Shown: piece after piece, positions 31,914 through 42,045 of the stretch
Layout of the letters: every line of letters begins with the position of its first letter
Numbering within the stretch: position 1 is the first letter of the stretch
Assembly (NCBI GenBank): GCA_049602155.1
Contig: JBMYRH010000001.1
Location: forward strand, 1-64,000
From: JBMYRH01 sp049602155
Lineage (GTDB): Bacteria > Myxococcota_A > UBA9042 > PHBI01 > JBMYRH01
Reading direction: 5' to 3'
DNA length: 64,000 bases
Notes under the pieces: model-generated
The model's database searches: none
The model's input: only the letters and a program-made list of their open reading frames with translations
What the model was told of the DNA's origin: nothing
Position numbers and translations under genes: made by a program

Positions 31914-33754
31914 GCCCGCCTCCGTGGCGAGACCGCATTGAGCGCCGTCAACAGCGCCTGGACGCGCTGCGACGCCTCTTTCATCGACGCATCGACGTTA
32001 GAGCTCGGCGCAAACCGAGCGAAATCACAATTGTCGCGTTCATCGATGAGGCGCTGGATAAGCTCATCATCATAGCCAGCCTCACGACACGCTGTGCGCA
32101 GCTCGTCATGAGTCAACCCTTGAACGGGAATGTTCACTCGTTCTTCCAGGTACCCCGACAAGCACCGGTCGAGCTGACCATAGAAGTCCTGCACCAGGCC
32201 TTGCTTCGCGGCGGCCTCAGCCAAGCTCAGGCGCTTCAAGGCTTTGCCATGAGCCCCCCGAGCCTTTCGTTTGTCTGGGTTGGCCCCGAGCGCCGCGACG
32301 ACCCGATGGCGCAGCTCAACGCCGGTCACTCCGAGCAACGGCAAGCCGACGAGTAACCAGAACCACGCAGCGCTGAGCGGTCGAAGCGGGACATGGTCCG
32401 TGAGCGCTTGCGTCGGAACATTCGGGCGTATGTCGTCATCGGTGAGGGAGTCAGAGTCTTTCGCGCTCCCAACGGCTCGCCCCGACACCTCAAGCTCAAC
32501 GCCTGGCCAACGGTGTGTTTGGTAATCCTCACGGGTTGGGTCGAAGAACCCAAAGCGTACCTCCGGCGTACGCGCCTTCCCTGGCTTCGTGGCGGTCACG
32601 ATGTACTGAAAGACGCGCTTACCGCGCATGCCGTCCTCGTCCTTGGTGAGCTCATCTTCGCTCTGACCGGGCATTAACTCGACATCGAAGGTCTCGCTGT
32701 CCGCGATCACGGGAGGTTGGACCCCAAGGAGCGCGCCTCGACCGCTGAGGGTGACGTCCATGATTAGGCGCTCACCCGTTTGGACGCGCTTGGGCTCCAC
32801 ACCATCGGCGTTTCTGAGGCTCGCCTTGAACATGAAGCGCCCGATGTTCCCTGGTCGAAAGGCTTTGGGCCGCCCCTCGGTCGGGAGCGCTTTGATCTCC
32901 AGATCGAAGGGCTTGGAGCGCACCGTGCTCCGGTTCTGTCGGAAGAGGCTTCCAGCGATATAACGCACCGCCACGCTGTCGATCGTCACGCGCCCCGGGG
33001 CCAACCCGGTCGCGAGCCGCTTCGAGTGGTCAAAGAATCGAAATCGTGTGCCTCCGATCCGGCGCTCCTTCGGTCGAGGCTTGTGGTCCCGAGGCAGCAA
33101 CTCCTCAGCTAAGAGCCCCTCGAGGCGTGGCTCCGACACATGCTCTAACCCCTGAACCCCCACGTCGCGTCGATAGAAGAGCCTCCACGTGATCACAAAG
33201 GGCTCACCGACGTAGTAAGACGTCCGCTCTGTATCGACCTGAATGAAGACCGACTCTCGCGCTGAGCGGTTGGTGACATCACGGGCCGCCGCGGCGGTCG
33301 TAGGCTCGGGCGCCTTCGCGCCGGTGACGCGGATACGAATCGGCGCAGACGCGGCGACCTCTTGCGTCCCGTTAAAGATGCGTCCTGGTCCGATCGTAAA
33401 CGTCCCTGTCTGGCGCGGTATCAGCAAGAAGGTCATGACCTTCTCGGTGCTCATGCGGCCATTGACCACTTGAATCTGCTGAGAGGAGCCTTGGCTCTCC
33501 ACGTCAAACCCGGTGAAGTCAGGCTCTTGGTAACGATCGAACTCTCCCGTCAGCCGTACTTCGACGCTGAGTTGGTCATCCGTGGTGATGGCCCGCCGGT
33601 CGACTTTGACGTTCACCTCCGGCTTCGTTGCGGCTTGCCGCGCGGTTTGGCGCGCCCCGCGTCGGCCAAAGATCTGCCCCTCTGCGCTGGGCACAACCAA
33701 GCAGAGCTCGCCCAAGACAACGCACGCGACTAACCATGGCAAAGAGCGCCGCAC
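31910..33754 (-). CDS. batD: BatD-like membrane protein
   Basis: 614 residues from GTG 33754 (AAGGA six bases upstream; the TTG at 33760 sits on that site). Signal peptide, then a long periplasmic region of Ig-like strand domains (VNVKVDRRAITTDDQLSVEV, FTGFDVESQGSSQQIQVVNG) typical of BatD/oxygen tolerance proteins. A C-terminal membrane helix (about 465-485) precedes a helical cytoplasmic part. The start shares one base with the stop of the PPC-bearing BatC gene, and the stop overlaps batE. The role of Bat proteins is still poorly defined; they are linked to stress and envelope integrity. Confidence 0.9.
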   Translation of the reverse strand: MRRSLPWLVACVVLGELCLVVPSAEGQIFGRRGARQTARQAATKPEVNVKVDRRAITTDDQLSVEVRLTGEFDRYQEPDFTGFDVESQGSSQQIQVVNGRMSTEKVMTFLLIPRQTGTFTIGPGRIFNGTQEVAASAPIRIRVTGAKAPEPTTAAAARDVTNRSARESVFIQVDTERTSYYVGEPFVITWRLFYRRDVGVQGLEHVSEPRLEGLLAEELLPRDHKPRPKERRIGGTRFRFFDHSKRLATGLAPGRVTIDSVAVRYIAGSLFRQNRSTVRSKPFDLEIKALPTEGRPKAFRPGNIGRFMFKASLRNADGVEPKRVQTGERLIMDVTLSGRGALLGVQPPVIADSETFDVELMPGQSEDELTKDEDGMRGKRVFQYIVTATKPGKARTPEVRFGFFDPTREDYQTHRWPGVELEVSGRAVGSAKDSDSLTDDDIRPNVPTQALTDHVPLRPLSAAWFWLLVGLPLLGVTGVELRHRVVAALGANPDKRKARGAHGKALKRLSLAEAAAKQGLVQDFYGQLDRCLSGYLEERVNIPVQGLTHDELRTACREAGYDDELIQRLIDERDNCDFARFAPSSNVDASMKEASQRVQALLTALNAVSPRRRA

Positions 33755-35934
33755 TACCAATCCTTCTCGGGGGGATGATTCACGAGCGGCGAACGCTGTG
33801 CCCGCTGCTTAGCCTCGAGATTCTCCGGGTTGTGATCCAGCTTGTCGAGCGCGTCCTCTAGCGGCTTCTGCTCCTGCTCCTGAGGTTGCTCTTTCTGCTC
33901 CTCTTGTTGCTGCTCGTCCTGTTTCTGCTCTTCGTCCTTCTCCTCTTGCTCCTCTTGCTCTTCTTGCTCCTCATCGGACTCCTGAGAGTCATCCGAGGAT
34001 TGCGGCTGCGGGTTGTCGACCCGCAAGAGGTAGAAGTTCTCTTGGCCGGCCTTGCCCTCGACCCGAATCGTGAAGGGTGTCGGCTCCTCAACCGGCGGTA
34101 AGGCCAGGGCCTCACCATTGCTCACTGAGCTCGAGCTGTCCGAGGTCTCAAGCAACTTCTGAGTCCCCGCCTCAAAGAGGGTCATCGAGAGATCCCCCTT
34201 GTTATGCTCAAAGATGGCTGAGACCACCGCATTCGACTCTGGCTGCGCCGTGACGGTCAGCCAGTCCACGTCATCAGGGCAGATCCGAAGCAACATGGGC
34301 GGAGGTGGACCACCCGCAGGCCCTCCCCCACCTTGGCCCCCTGGAGGGAGCTGCATCCCCGGAGGCAACTGCACACCCGGTGGAAGCTGCACGCCGGGCG
34401 GTAACCCGGACGGAGGAGCCGCCCCCTGCTGTCCCTGTCCTTGTGCCGCGAGCTGCTGAGCCGCAGCAGCGATATCTGTCGCGTCCTCGACCACATCGTT
34501 GTCTTCGAGGGGGTCATCCCCGTCGGGACAGGGCGGCACCACGTTGACCAAGAGCTGATAGCGCGACTCGAGCCCCTCCCCCCCCCGGATTCGAACCATG
34601 TACGTGCCGGGACCAGGCATCAAGAGCGTCGCCACCTCGCCCGCCCCAGCTGGGCTCCCAGCGCTGAGGATATCGCCCTCTGGCCCCATGATCTCCACGT
34701 CGATAGGTGGCGGCCCCTGAGCCTCCTTGCCCTCCTCGGACTCGCCCCCTCCCTCGGAGGCCTCATCTTCAGCGACCGAGGCGAACACAAAGACGCTCTC
34801 CCCCTCGGCTAGGACGACCTGGAACCAGTCCTCGTCTTCTGGGCAAATCTTCAGCCCCTCGAGGGCCCCTGGTGTGAGCATGACCGCCTCACCGGGCCCA
34901 TCATTCTCCTCATACTCATCCTCTACACGCTCGCATGCCGGTCGCATCTCTACGTCGAGCCCGTAGGTCCGCTCTTCCCCGTCAACATTCCAGACGCGCA
35001 GTAAGTAGAGACCATCCCCCCCCGGCGGCACGGTAAAGGTCAGCTCCTGCGAGGGCTCGACCGCGTCCCGCCCCGGGACGAGTTGGTCCGCCCCTCCCGG
35101 GCTGTGCAGGGCCACACCCAACTGCCCCTCCTCCGAGTCGGCGTTGAGGGACACTTTGAGCCGGTCACCGGCCTGTAGAGGCACCTGAAACCAGTCCAGA
35201 TCATCGGGGCATGCGTAAAGCTGTCGTGTCCAGCTGAGTTGATCCTGCGCCCCTGGCGCCGCAGCGGGCGCCTGCCCCCCTGGGTTACTTTGAGCCTCGG
35301 GCTCAGGGGCCGCTAACTCAATCAGCGTCGCTTGATCGGCGCGATCGTTGGGCTCGTGCTCATCGTTCCGAGATGAGCACGGCGGATCGACTCGCAGCAG
35401 CGCGATCTCAAGGTTCCTCAGGACATCAGGGTCATGTTTCGCGCGCAGCGCCTTCTCGAGATGATCAACCGCCCGCTCCCACTTCGGTAGCGCCACTTTG
35501 GCGGGATCTGGTGCCTCAGCGGGCGGCGCATCAACGGCCATATCCGGCTGAACGGTCGCCGCCGCAGAGGCCGCGGTTCGCTCAAGCTCCAAGGCCCATC
35601 GCGAGTAGGCAGCGCCTAAGCCGGCCTCCACGCGAACACGCAACGCCGGGTCTTTGGTTTGAAGGGCCCGCAAGAGCCTCTGCGTCGCCTCGTCGTGGCG
35701 ATTGGACAAGCTCAGTGCGACCCCGCGGTCGTAGTCGAGTTCAGCGCTCTCTGGGAGCTCAGACGCAGCCTCTTCGTAGGCGGCCAGCGCTCCCTCAAGA
35801 TCGTCGGCGCCCAAGGCCGCATTCCCAGCCTCCACAGCGCTATGCGGTGTCTCGAAGAACCCCTCACAGCCCACACCCAAAGCCCCTGCGCCCACCGCAA
35901 CCAAGGCCACCCAATGTCGTCGCCATGTATTCAT
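33754..35934 (-). CDS. batC: BatC-like TPR lipoprotein with three embedded PPC-like modules
   Basis: 726 residues, far longer than usual BatC (about 200-300). A leader with a lipobox-like LGVGC is followed by TPRs (about 33-170). Then come three modules, each with Cys, an E-x-N-D motif and a C-P-x-D-x-D-W motif (CPDDLDWFQV, CPEDEDWFQV, CPDDVDWLTV), like pre-peptidase C-terminal (PPC) beta domains. The third holds a PPG-V/M-QL repeat. The tail is Glu/Gln/Lys-rich and ends like BatC (PENLEAKQ). It overlaps batB by 4 bases and batD by one. The extra modules suggest a surface-exposed or carbohydrate/protein-binding role, which is inference. Confidence 0.85.
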   Translation of the reverse strand: MNTWRRHWVALVAVGAGALGVGCEGFFETPHSAVEAGNAALGADDLEGALAAYEEAASELPESAELDYDRGVALSLSNRHDEATQRLLRALQTKDPALRVRVEAGLGAAYSRWALELERTAASAAATVQPDMAVDAPPAEAPDPAKVALPKWERAVDHLEKALRAKHDPDVLRNLEIALLRVDPPCSSRNDEHEPNDRADQATLIELAAPEPEAQSNPGGQAPAAAPGAQDQLSWTRQLYACPDDLDWFQVPLQAGDRLKVSLNADSEEGQLGVALHSPGGADQLVPGRDAVEPSQELTFTVPPGGDGLYLLRVWNVDGEERTYGLDVEMRPACERVEDEYEENDGPGEAVMLTPGALEGLKICPEDEDWFQVVLAEGESVFVFASVAEDEASEGGGESEEGKEAQGPPPIDVEIMGPEGDILSAGSPAGAGEVATLLMPGPGTYMVRIRGGEGLESRYQLLVNVVPPCPDGDDPLEDNDVVEDATDIAAAAQQLAAQGQGQQGAAPPSGLPPGVQLPPGVQLPPGMQLPPGGQGGGGPAGGPPPPMLLRICPDDVDWLTVTAQPESNAVVSAIFEHNKGDLSMTLFEAGTQKLLETSDSSSSVSNGEALALPPVEEPTPFTIRVEGKAGQENFYLLRVDNPQPQSSDDSQESDEEQEEQEEQEEKDEEQKQDEQQQEEQKEQPQEQEQKPLEDALDKLDHNPENLEAKQRAQRSPLVNHPPEKDW
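34339..34407 (-). repeat. 18-base coding repeat (PPG-x-QL)
   Basis: Three full 18-base units and part of a fourth inside the third PPC-like module of batC, encoding Pro-Pro-Gly-Val/Met-Gln-Leu. In-frame copy change would be tolerated. Confidence 0.8.
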
Positions 35935-37043
35935 GACCGCTCCTTACGGCGGCGACGTCCACTGAGCATCGCCTCAAGCAGCAAGAGGAGCAGTGCGGGG
36001 ACCACGGCGAGCTGAAAGCGGTCGTCCCTCAAGTGCTTAAACGTCGCCTCATACTCTTGCTTCTCCAGGGTATCGATCGACTTTCGAAGGCGCTGAAGAC
36101 CACCAGCCGGCCCAAGCTGAAAATAATCGCCGCCAGTCTTCACGGCGATCTCACGGAGGAGCCGCTCGTTAAGCTCGCTGAACATCGGCGTGACACCGTC
36201 CCCAGCCTTCATGGTGCCCATCACTTGCCCTTCCGCGTTGATGAGCGGCACGGGGCGCCCCTGCGCCGTACCAACCCCCACGGTGAAGATGCGGATACCC
36301 AACTTGGCCGCCAGCTCTGCAACAGCCAGTGGATCTCCTTCATGGCCTTCGCCGTCCGTGAAGAGCACGATGGCCTTGTATTTAGAGCCAGTAAATTCCG
36401 ACGCCTGCGTGTCTCTGTCAGGGGCGTCACCACCCGCACCATCCGAGGCTGTCTCAGCCAGCGTCCCCTCGAGTTGGTCCGGGGGTACCAGGGCTCGGAT
36501 CGCCTCGATCAATGCGCGACCGATCGCAGTCCCCCCTCGTGGCATGTCCTCGACCTGGAGGTCATCGAGGTAGGTCCCGATGACGTCGAAGTCACTGGTC
36601 AGCGGGGTCTGGATGAACGCCAAGCCGGCGAATGGGACGAGGCCAACTCGGCCCCCGTTCATGCCGCCTAGGAGTTTGTGTATCTCGAGCTTCGCCGCCT
36701 CGAGCCGGTCGGGGACGACATCGGCCACCTTCATCGACTTAGAGGCGTCGACGACCACAGCGATATCGATGCCCAGGTTCTTAAGCTCTGTGGCCCGCGT
36801 GCCTTGCTGTGGGCGCATCAGCGCCATCACGAGTAAGAGCGCTGCGCCTACGACCAGGGCTGCTCTAAGCGCGAGGCGCGAGGCGCTTGCGTTGTCTAAA
36901 AGCGCGGGCAAGGGGCCTAGCTTCGCCAGCGCCGCGAGGCGACTTCGACGCCAAAGCCCCAACCAAATGAAGCCCAAGAGGAGGACAATGACGAGGACGC
37001 CCCAACGCGCTGCGCTGGGATCCCCCCAAACCAAGGCGTTCAT
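35931..37043 (-). CDS. batB: BatB-like von Willebrand A membrane protein
   Basis: 370 residues from ATG 37043, overlapping the batA stop (ATGA). N-terminal membrane helices (VLVIVLLLGFIWLGLW and ALRAALVVGAALLLVMALM), a VWA domain with a complete MIDAS (VVDASKSM, GTAIGRAL, LFTDGEGHEG), and a C-terminal helix (LAVVPALLLLLLEAML). This is the BatA/BatB layout: VWA domain in the periplasm held by flanking helices. It follows batA directly and precedes batC. Confidence 0.93.
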   Translation of the reverse strand: MNALVWGDPSAARWGVLVIVLLLGFIWLGLWRRSRLAALAKLGPLPALLDNASASRLALRAALVVGAALLLVMALMRPQQGTRATELKNLGIDIAVVVDASKSMKVADVVPDRLEAAKLEIHKLLGGMNGGRVGLVPFAGLAFIQTPLTSDFDVIGTYLDDLQVEDMPRGGTAIGRALIEAIRALVPPDQLEGTLAETASDGAGGDAPDRDTQASEFTGSKYKAIVLFTDGEGHEGDPLAVAELAAKLGIRIFTVGVGTAQGRPVPLINAEGQVMGTMKAGDGVTPMFSELNERLLREIAVKTGGDYFQLGPAGGLQRLRKSIDTLEKQEYEATFKHLRDDRFQLAVVPALLLLLLEAMLSGRRRRKERS

Positions 37044-38155
37044 ACGAGCCCCCGCCAGCGCGTGACGCGCAGAGACCATTCAGCGACAAGCAGGAAGAGC
37101 GCCAAGAGCGCGAGCGGTTGAAAGACGTCACTTCGCGCGACGTGGATCCGAGACTTGAACACCGTGCGCTCCAAGTCTTCGACGTCACCTGCGAAGTCCT
37201 CAGCGCTGTAGCTTCGGTAGAATTTGCCCCCCGTCAGGGTCGCGATCTCTTCCAGGAGCGCAGGATCGGTCGGGTACGCCCGAGGAGGCTCTCGGTAGGC
37301 GGGCATTCCGTTCGCGTCCACCACGGGGCGACCCCATCGATCGACGTCCGGCAGCCACGTCTGCTCCTGGCTGCCTACCAAGAAAGTGTAGACCCGAACG
37401 GCCTCCTCCTCCGGGAGGTTGGAGATGTGCCGCGCGATCGCCGCACCATCGAGCGAGCCCCCCTCTTGCTTGCCGTCGGTCACGAGCACGATCACGCGGC
37501 TCGAGGCCTTGGACCGCCGGACCCGGTTGTAGGCGCGCCCGAGGGCGTCACCAATCGCAGTCCCTGCCCCGCTGATGGTGCAGCCATTCATGCACTGCCC
37601 CGTCTCGCGATCTTGGTAAAAGCCATCCAAGACGAGATCATCCAAAGTCGTCACGAGGCGCCCGTAGTCGAGCGTCAGCGGGTACTTCAACCACGCCTCG
37701 CGCCCGAAGACGACGAGGCCGATTCGGTCTTGAGAGCGACTCGTCGTGAACTCCTGGAGCGTGTCTCGTGCGATCTCAAAGCGATTGCGTGGCCGCTCCT
37801 CGTTGCCGAGCGTCGTGAGGAGCTCCTCCTCAGTCAGATCGACAGCGTTCATCGAGATCGACATGTCGAGCGCCAACATGATGTCGACCCCCTCGCCCGT
37901 GACGACCTGTCGGTCCTCGGTTTGAGGGCGTGCTGCAGCGACAATCAGGACCGCGACAGTCGCGATGCGGAGCATGTCGGGCACCCACCAAAGGTAGGAC
38001 ACAAAGCCGCTGTGCTGAGCCGTCAGCGCGCTGCGGTTCGGGATGGGCACCCGCCCATGACGGCTCCGAGCAAGCGCGCGGTGAACAAGCCACGGCAACA
38101 CAAGCAGCGCGACAAACGCCCAAGGCGTCTCAAACCAAAGCCCGAAGAGGTTCAT
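37040..38155 (-). CDS. batA: BatA-like von Willebrand A membrane protein
   Basis: 371 residues. Two N-terminal helices (TPWAFVALLVLPWLVHRAL and DMLRIATVAVLIVAAA) and one C-terminal (FQPLALLALFLLVAEWSL) flank a VWA domain whose MIDAS residues are present (LALDMSISM, GTAIGDALG, VTDGKQEGG). A Cys pair in QCMNGC lies near the ligand face. Overlaps the RDD-fusion gene and batB by 4 bases each. Probably works with BatB as a pair of metal-dependent binding domains in the periplasm. Confidence 0.93.
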   Translation of the reverse strand: MNLFGLWFETPWAFVALLVLPWLVHRALARSRHGRVPIPNRSALTAQHSGFVSYLWWVPDMLRIATVAVLIVAAARPQTEDRQVVTGEGVDIMLALDMSISMNAVDLTEEELLTTLGNEERPRNRFEIARDTLQEFTTSRSQDRIGLVVFGREAWLKYPLTLDYGRLVTTLDDLVLDGFYQDRETGQCMNGCTISGAGTAIGDALGRAYNRVRRSKASSRVIVLVTDGKQEGGSLDGAAIARHISNLPEEEAVRVYTFLVGSQEQTWLPDVDRWGRPVVDANGMPAYREPPRAYPTDPALLEEIATLTGGKFYRSYSAEDFAGDVEDLERTVFKSRIHVARSDVFQPLALLALFLLVAEWSLRVTRWRGLV

Positions 38156-39609
38156 GCCGTCCCCCCTTCAACCGTCACCTCTGAGCGGCGCGCTGAGGCG
38201 CGCATCCCCGCCAAGGGATCGTCGACGACCTCCGTCTGCGCCCAGACGTCGCCGATGCGACGGCGCAGTGGGTGATGCACCAAGACCAAGGCCTCAAGCG
38301 GCAAGCCAGCGGGGGCGATCAAGAGCAGCAAGTTACGCAGCAAGCGCGCGCCATAGCCCGGCGCAGACTGCAATTCATCCGTCCGAACGAGGCGAAGTCC
38401 GTAGAGCACCTTGCCGGGGCTCCCCGGGCCACCGAGATCTCGAAGCCACAAGTAGGCGCCCGCCACGAGGACGCCAAGCCAAGCCCACGCAGGTGACACG
38501 GCGACCCAGACGCCACCTGTGGTGAGGGCGCCCAAGGCCCCGGCGAGGAGCACGTCGACCAACCCAGCGCGGAGGCGTGAGGCAGCCGTCGCGGGCTCCA
38601 TCCGTCGGTGACCGACCTCGGCCACCTCCTCCTCAGGCTCTTCCCAGGTGACCTCCACGACCCGACGCACGATCGGCACGAGCCGCCGCGCCTCGTCATC
38701 GCTCGGCTCGATGCCGGCGAATTTCACAAGGTCTGCGTCCTCCAACACGAGCTGTATCTCGGTGTCTGTGACGTCCTTCAAGTCCACGCCGCCCAAGGAA
38801 GCCATCAGTTCGCGGGTGGTGCATTCCAACCCATCGAACCCGAACCGGCCGCCAAGATACGCACGCAGCACGTCGATCACGCCGGCATAGCGCGTCACGG
38901 CGGGGATCTCTGCCACGGAGAGCCCGAGGAGTGCCTCCAGGGCCACCTCGTTCGCGGGGCGCGGAGGAGGCGGCGGCACCAAGGTCTCTAGGTAGGCCCG
39001 CAAGAAGAATAGGACGAGGAGCGTGAGCAGCGCCGTCAGGACCGCCGCGCCGAGGACGGTCAACGACCAGACGAGGACCCAGTTGGTACCGATCACGGGC
39101 ACCGGGAGTGGCGGCTTCGCGAGCGTCGGGTCTTGGACATCCGTGAGGTGGCCAAGCACACGCACCTTGAGGCGCTGCGTCATGACGCTGCCATCCGTGC
39201 CATCCGTCAGCCGGTATGGGACCTCGACCGGCTTGACCACCTTCACCCCCACGCGCAGGGCAGTCACCGGGAGGTCATGGACCTCGACGACCTTCTTCCC
39301 GGCGATCTTTCGCTGCGGGGGGCCGGGCGTTCCCTTGAGCCGCAGAGGCGCGATCGCGGGGTTTGTGGGGACGTAAATACGGGCCTCTGGTGGCGCCTCG
39401 ACGACCAGCCGAAACGTCGCGAGCCCACCAAGCTTCAGGGGCGCCTCGTCAGACACGGCGCGACCGTCGGGGTGCAAGAGCTCTGCGCGCACGCTGACTG
39501 GCGACGGGAGCGCGGCGTCCTGCGCAACCGCCGGCACCGCGAACGCACCGCTGAGCGCCACGGCGAGTGCAAGCACACCCCAGAGCTGTCCCCGGACGCA
39601 CACGCTCAT
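38152..39609 (-). CDS. DUF4381/BatD-C-like protein fused to an RDD membrane domain
   Basis: 485 residues from ATG 39609, overlapping the DUF58 gene stop (ATGA). Signal peptide and a strand-rich periplasmic domain (about 30-180), a membrane helix (LTALLTLLVLFFLRAYLETL), and a helical cytoplasmic part (RYAGVIDVLRAYLGGRFGF, then LVLEDADLVKFAGIEPS) that matches the piece found in DUF4381 proteins of Bat/MoxR operons. The last 150 residues form an RDD domain: three hydrophobic segments with LRDLGGPGSPGKVLYGL and a final Arg-Asp-rich part. RDD fusion here is not the common form. Stop overlaps the batA start. Confidence 0.8.
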   Translation of the reverse strand: MSVCVRGQLWGVLALAVALSGAFAVPAVAQDAALPSPVSVRAELLHPDGRAVSDEAPLKLGGLATFRLVVEAPPEARIYVPTNPAIAPLRLKGTPGPPQRKIAGKKVVEVHDLPVTALRVGVKVVKPVEVPYRLTDGTDGSVMTQRLKVRVLGHLTDVQDPTLAKPPLPVPVIGTNWVLVWSLTVLGAAVLTALLTLLVLFFLRAYLETLVPPPPPRPANEVALEALLGLSVAEIPAVTRYAGVIDVLRAYLGGRFGFDGLECTTRELMASLGGVDLKDVTDTEIQLVLEDADLVKFAGIEPSDDEARRLVPIVRRVVEVTWEEPEEEVAEVGHRRMEPATAASRLRAGLVDVLLAGALGALTTGGVWVAVSPAWAWLGVLVAGAYLWLRDLGGPGSPGKVLYGLRLVRTDELQSAPGYGARLLRNLLLLIAPAGLPLEALVLVHHPLRRRIGDVWAQTEVVDDPLAGMRASARRSEVTVEGGTA

Positions 39610-40517
39610 AGTCGCCTCGCCCGCAGCTTGAAGAACTGAATGATAGCCTTCTCGTAGCTGCCACCGGTCTCCACCGGGATCGCGTCGAGCTTGTGCTTGC
39701 GGAAGGTCTGAAGCAGGCGCGCAAGCTCGGCTTCGTTGCGCTCGCGGAAGTGCTGGCGCACACGGCGACTCGACGTATCGACCCACGTGGTCTCGCCGGA
39801 CTCTAGGTCTTCAAAAGGGACGAGCCCGATCGATGGGAGCTCACTCTCCATCGGATCTCGAATGACCACGGGGACCACATCATGCCGGCGGGCCACGATG
39901 CGCAGCGGCGTCACGAAGCTCTCGACCGGGGCCTGGAAGTCACTCAACAGGAATGCGATCGCTTGCCGCCTTGAGACACGGGAGAGGTACTCCAGCGGGA
40001 CCGCCAGGTTGGTCTTTTTACCCTTGGGTTTCCACGTCAGGATCTCCGCGAGGATGCGCAAGACGTGCTTCCGCCCCTTCTTCGGGGGCACAAAGCGCTC
40101 GACCTCATCACTGAAGAGGATGAGCCCCACGCGGTCGTTGTTTTTCACCGCTGAGAAAGCGAGCAGCGCCCCGAGCATCGCGGCGACCTCGCGCTTCATC
40201 TCCTGACGTGAGCCGAAGCGCAGCGACGCCGAGACGTCCACCATCAGCATGATGGTGAGCTCACGCTCCTCCACGAAGCGCTTCACATACGCTTCATTGG
40301 CGCGCGCGCTGACGTTCCAGTCGATGAAGCGGATCTCATCGCCTGGCTGATACAGTCGCACGTCCTCGAAGCTCATACCTCGACCCTTGAAGACCGAGTG
40401 ATATTGACCAGCGAGCTGCTCGTTTGCCTTACGGCTGGTCACGATCTCGATCTTACGGATCTTCTTGAGGAGGTCTCGACCGAGGGCGGCCGAGTCCGTT
40501 GGTTGATCTTCACTCAC
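39606..40517 (-). CDS. DUF58 / VWA-like protein
   Basis: 303 residues from GTG 40517. KIEIVTSRKANEQLAGQYHSVFKGRGMSFEDVR is followed by the DUF58 hallmark EIRFIDWNVSAR and a VWA-like domain with MLMVDVSASLRFG and the later FLLSDFQAP. DUF58 proteins nearly always follow moxR and precede bat genes. There is no signal peptide or membrane helix, so this one is cytoplasmic. It is 42 bases from moxR and overlaps the next gene by 4. Confidence 0.95.
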   Translation of the reverse strand: MSEDQPTDSAALGRDLLKKIRKIEIVTSRKANEQLAGQYHSVFKGRGMSFEDVRLYQPGDEIRFIDWNVSARANEAYVKRFVEERELTIMLMVDVSASLRFGSRQEMKREVAAMLGALLAFSAVKNNDRVGLILFSDEVERFVPPKKGRKHVLRILAEILTWKPKGKKTNLAVPLEYLSRVSRRQAIAFLLSDFQAPVESFVTPLRIVARRHDVVPVVIRDPMESELPSIGLVPFEDLESGETTWVDTSSRRVRQHFRERNEAELARLLQTFRKHKLDAIPVETGGSYEKAIIQFFKLRARRL

Positions 40518-40559
40518 GTTACGAAGACGCTCCGAGGCAGGACAAATACCGGACGAACC

Positions 40560-41549
<990 letters not shown>

Positions 41550-41661
41550 CGCTCCAACTCCTTTCACGTTTGGACGGAGGTCTCCCTCCACACCTCGCCA
41601 CCAACCTGTCGGTGCTCGGTATCCACCTCTACTGAGGCAGCCAACCCGGCGAGGGGGGGCG

Positions 41662-41692
41662 ATTATTCCGACGACGTGATGGGTTCTGTCAA
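41662..41692 (-). promoter_or_regulatory. Sigma70-type promoter of the moxR/bat operon
   Basis: On the minus strand TTGACA (41692-41687, exact), a 19-base spacer, then AATAAT (41667-41662, 5 of 6). Transcription would begin near 41655, leaving a leader of about 105 bases before moxR. The region holds no gene. Confidence 0.6.
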
Positions 41693-41710
41693 AGCCCTTT
41701 CAAACACGAC

Positions 41711-42043
41711 TCAGCAGGCGACCGACTCTCGCACCCAACTGAGGTACGTATCTGCCCCCTCGTCTACCGACAAACTCAAGATCTCTGGAACGTCGTAGGG
41801 GTGAATTTCGGCGAGGCGCGCTTCGAGGGTCACAAAGGCTGACTGCGGCGTCTTGATCACGAGCAGTGACTCGCCGTCTTCGGCGATCTCATCATTCCAC
41901 CAGTACATACTGCGCACCCCTGGGATCACATTGACGCAGGCGGCCAACCGTTGCTCCAGCAGCGCATGTGCGATGACGGTGGCCTGATCTGGGGGACAAG
42001 TGCAGAGCACAACGCGCAGATCTGTTCCGTTCTCGACGCTCAT
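41711..42043 (-). CDS. cutA: CutA divalent-cation tolerance protein
   Basis: 110 residues, the family length. VVLCTCPPDQATVIAHALLEQRLAACVNVI, YWWNDEIAEDGESLLVIKT and EIHPYDVPEIL are signature motifs of CutA, a trimeric PII-like fold linked to copper and other divalent metals, although its exact role is disputed. The ribosome site lies inside a perfect hairpin (next entry). Stop is about 20 bases upstream of the moxR -35, so cutA is transcribed separately or reads into the bat operon. Confidence 0.96.
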   Translation of the reverse strand: MSVENGTDLRVVLCTCPPDQATVIAHALLEQRLAACVNVIPGVRSMYWWNDEIAEDGESLLVIKTPQSAFVTLEARLAEIHPYDVPEILSLSVDEGADTYLSWVRESVAC

Positions 42044-42045
42044 AA

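Noticed and set aside
34577..34600. tRNA T-loop-like sequence (GGTTCGAATCC on the minus strand)
   Set aside because: It lies within batC coding sequence, the flanking bases do not form a five-base T stem, and no acceptor, D or anticodon arms are found.
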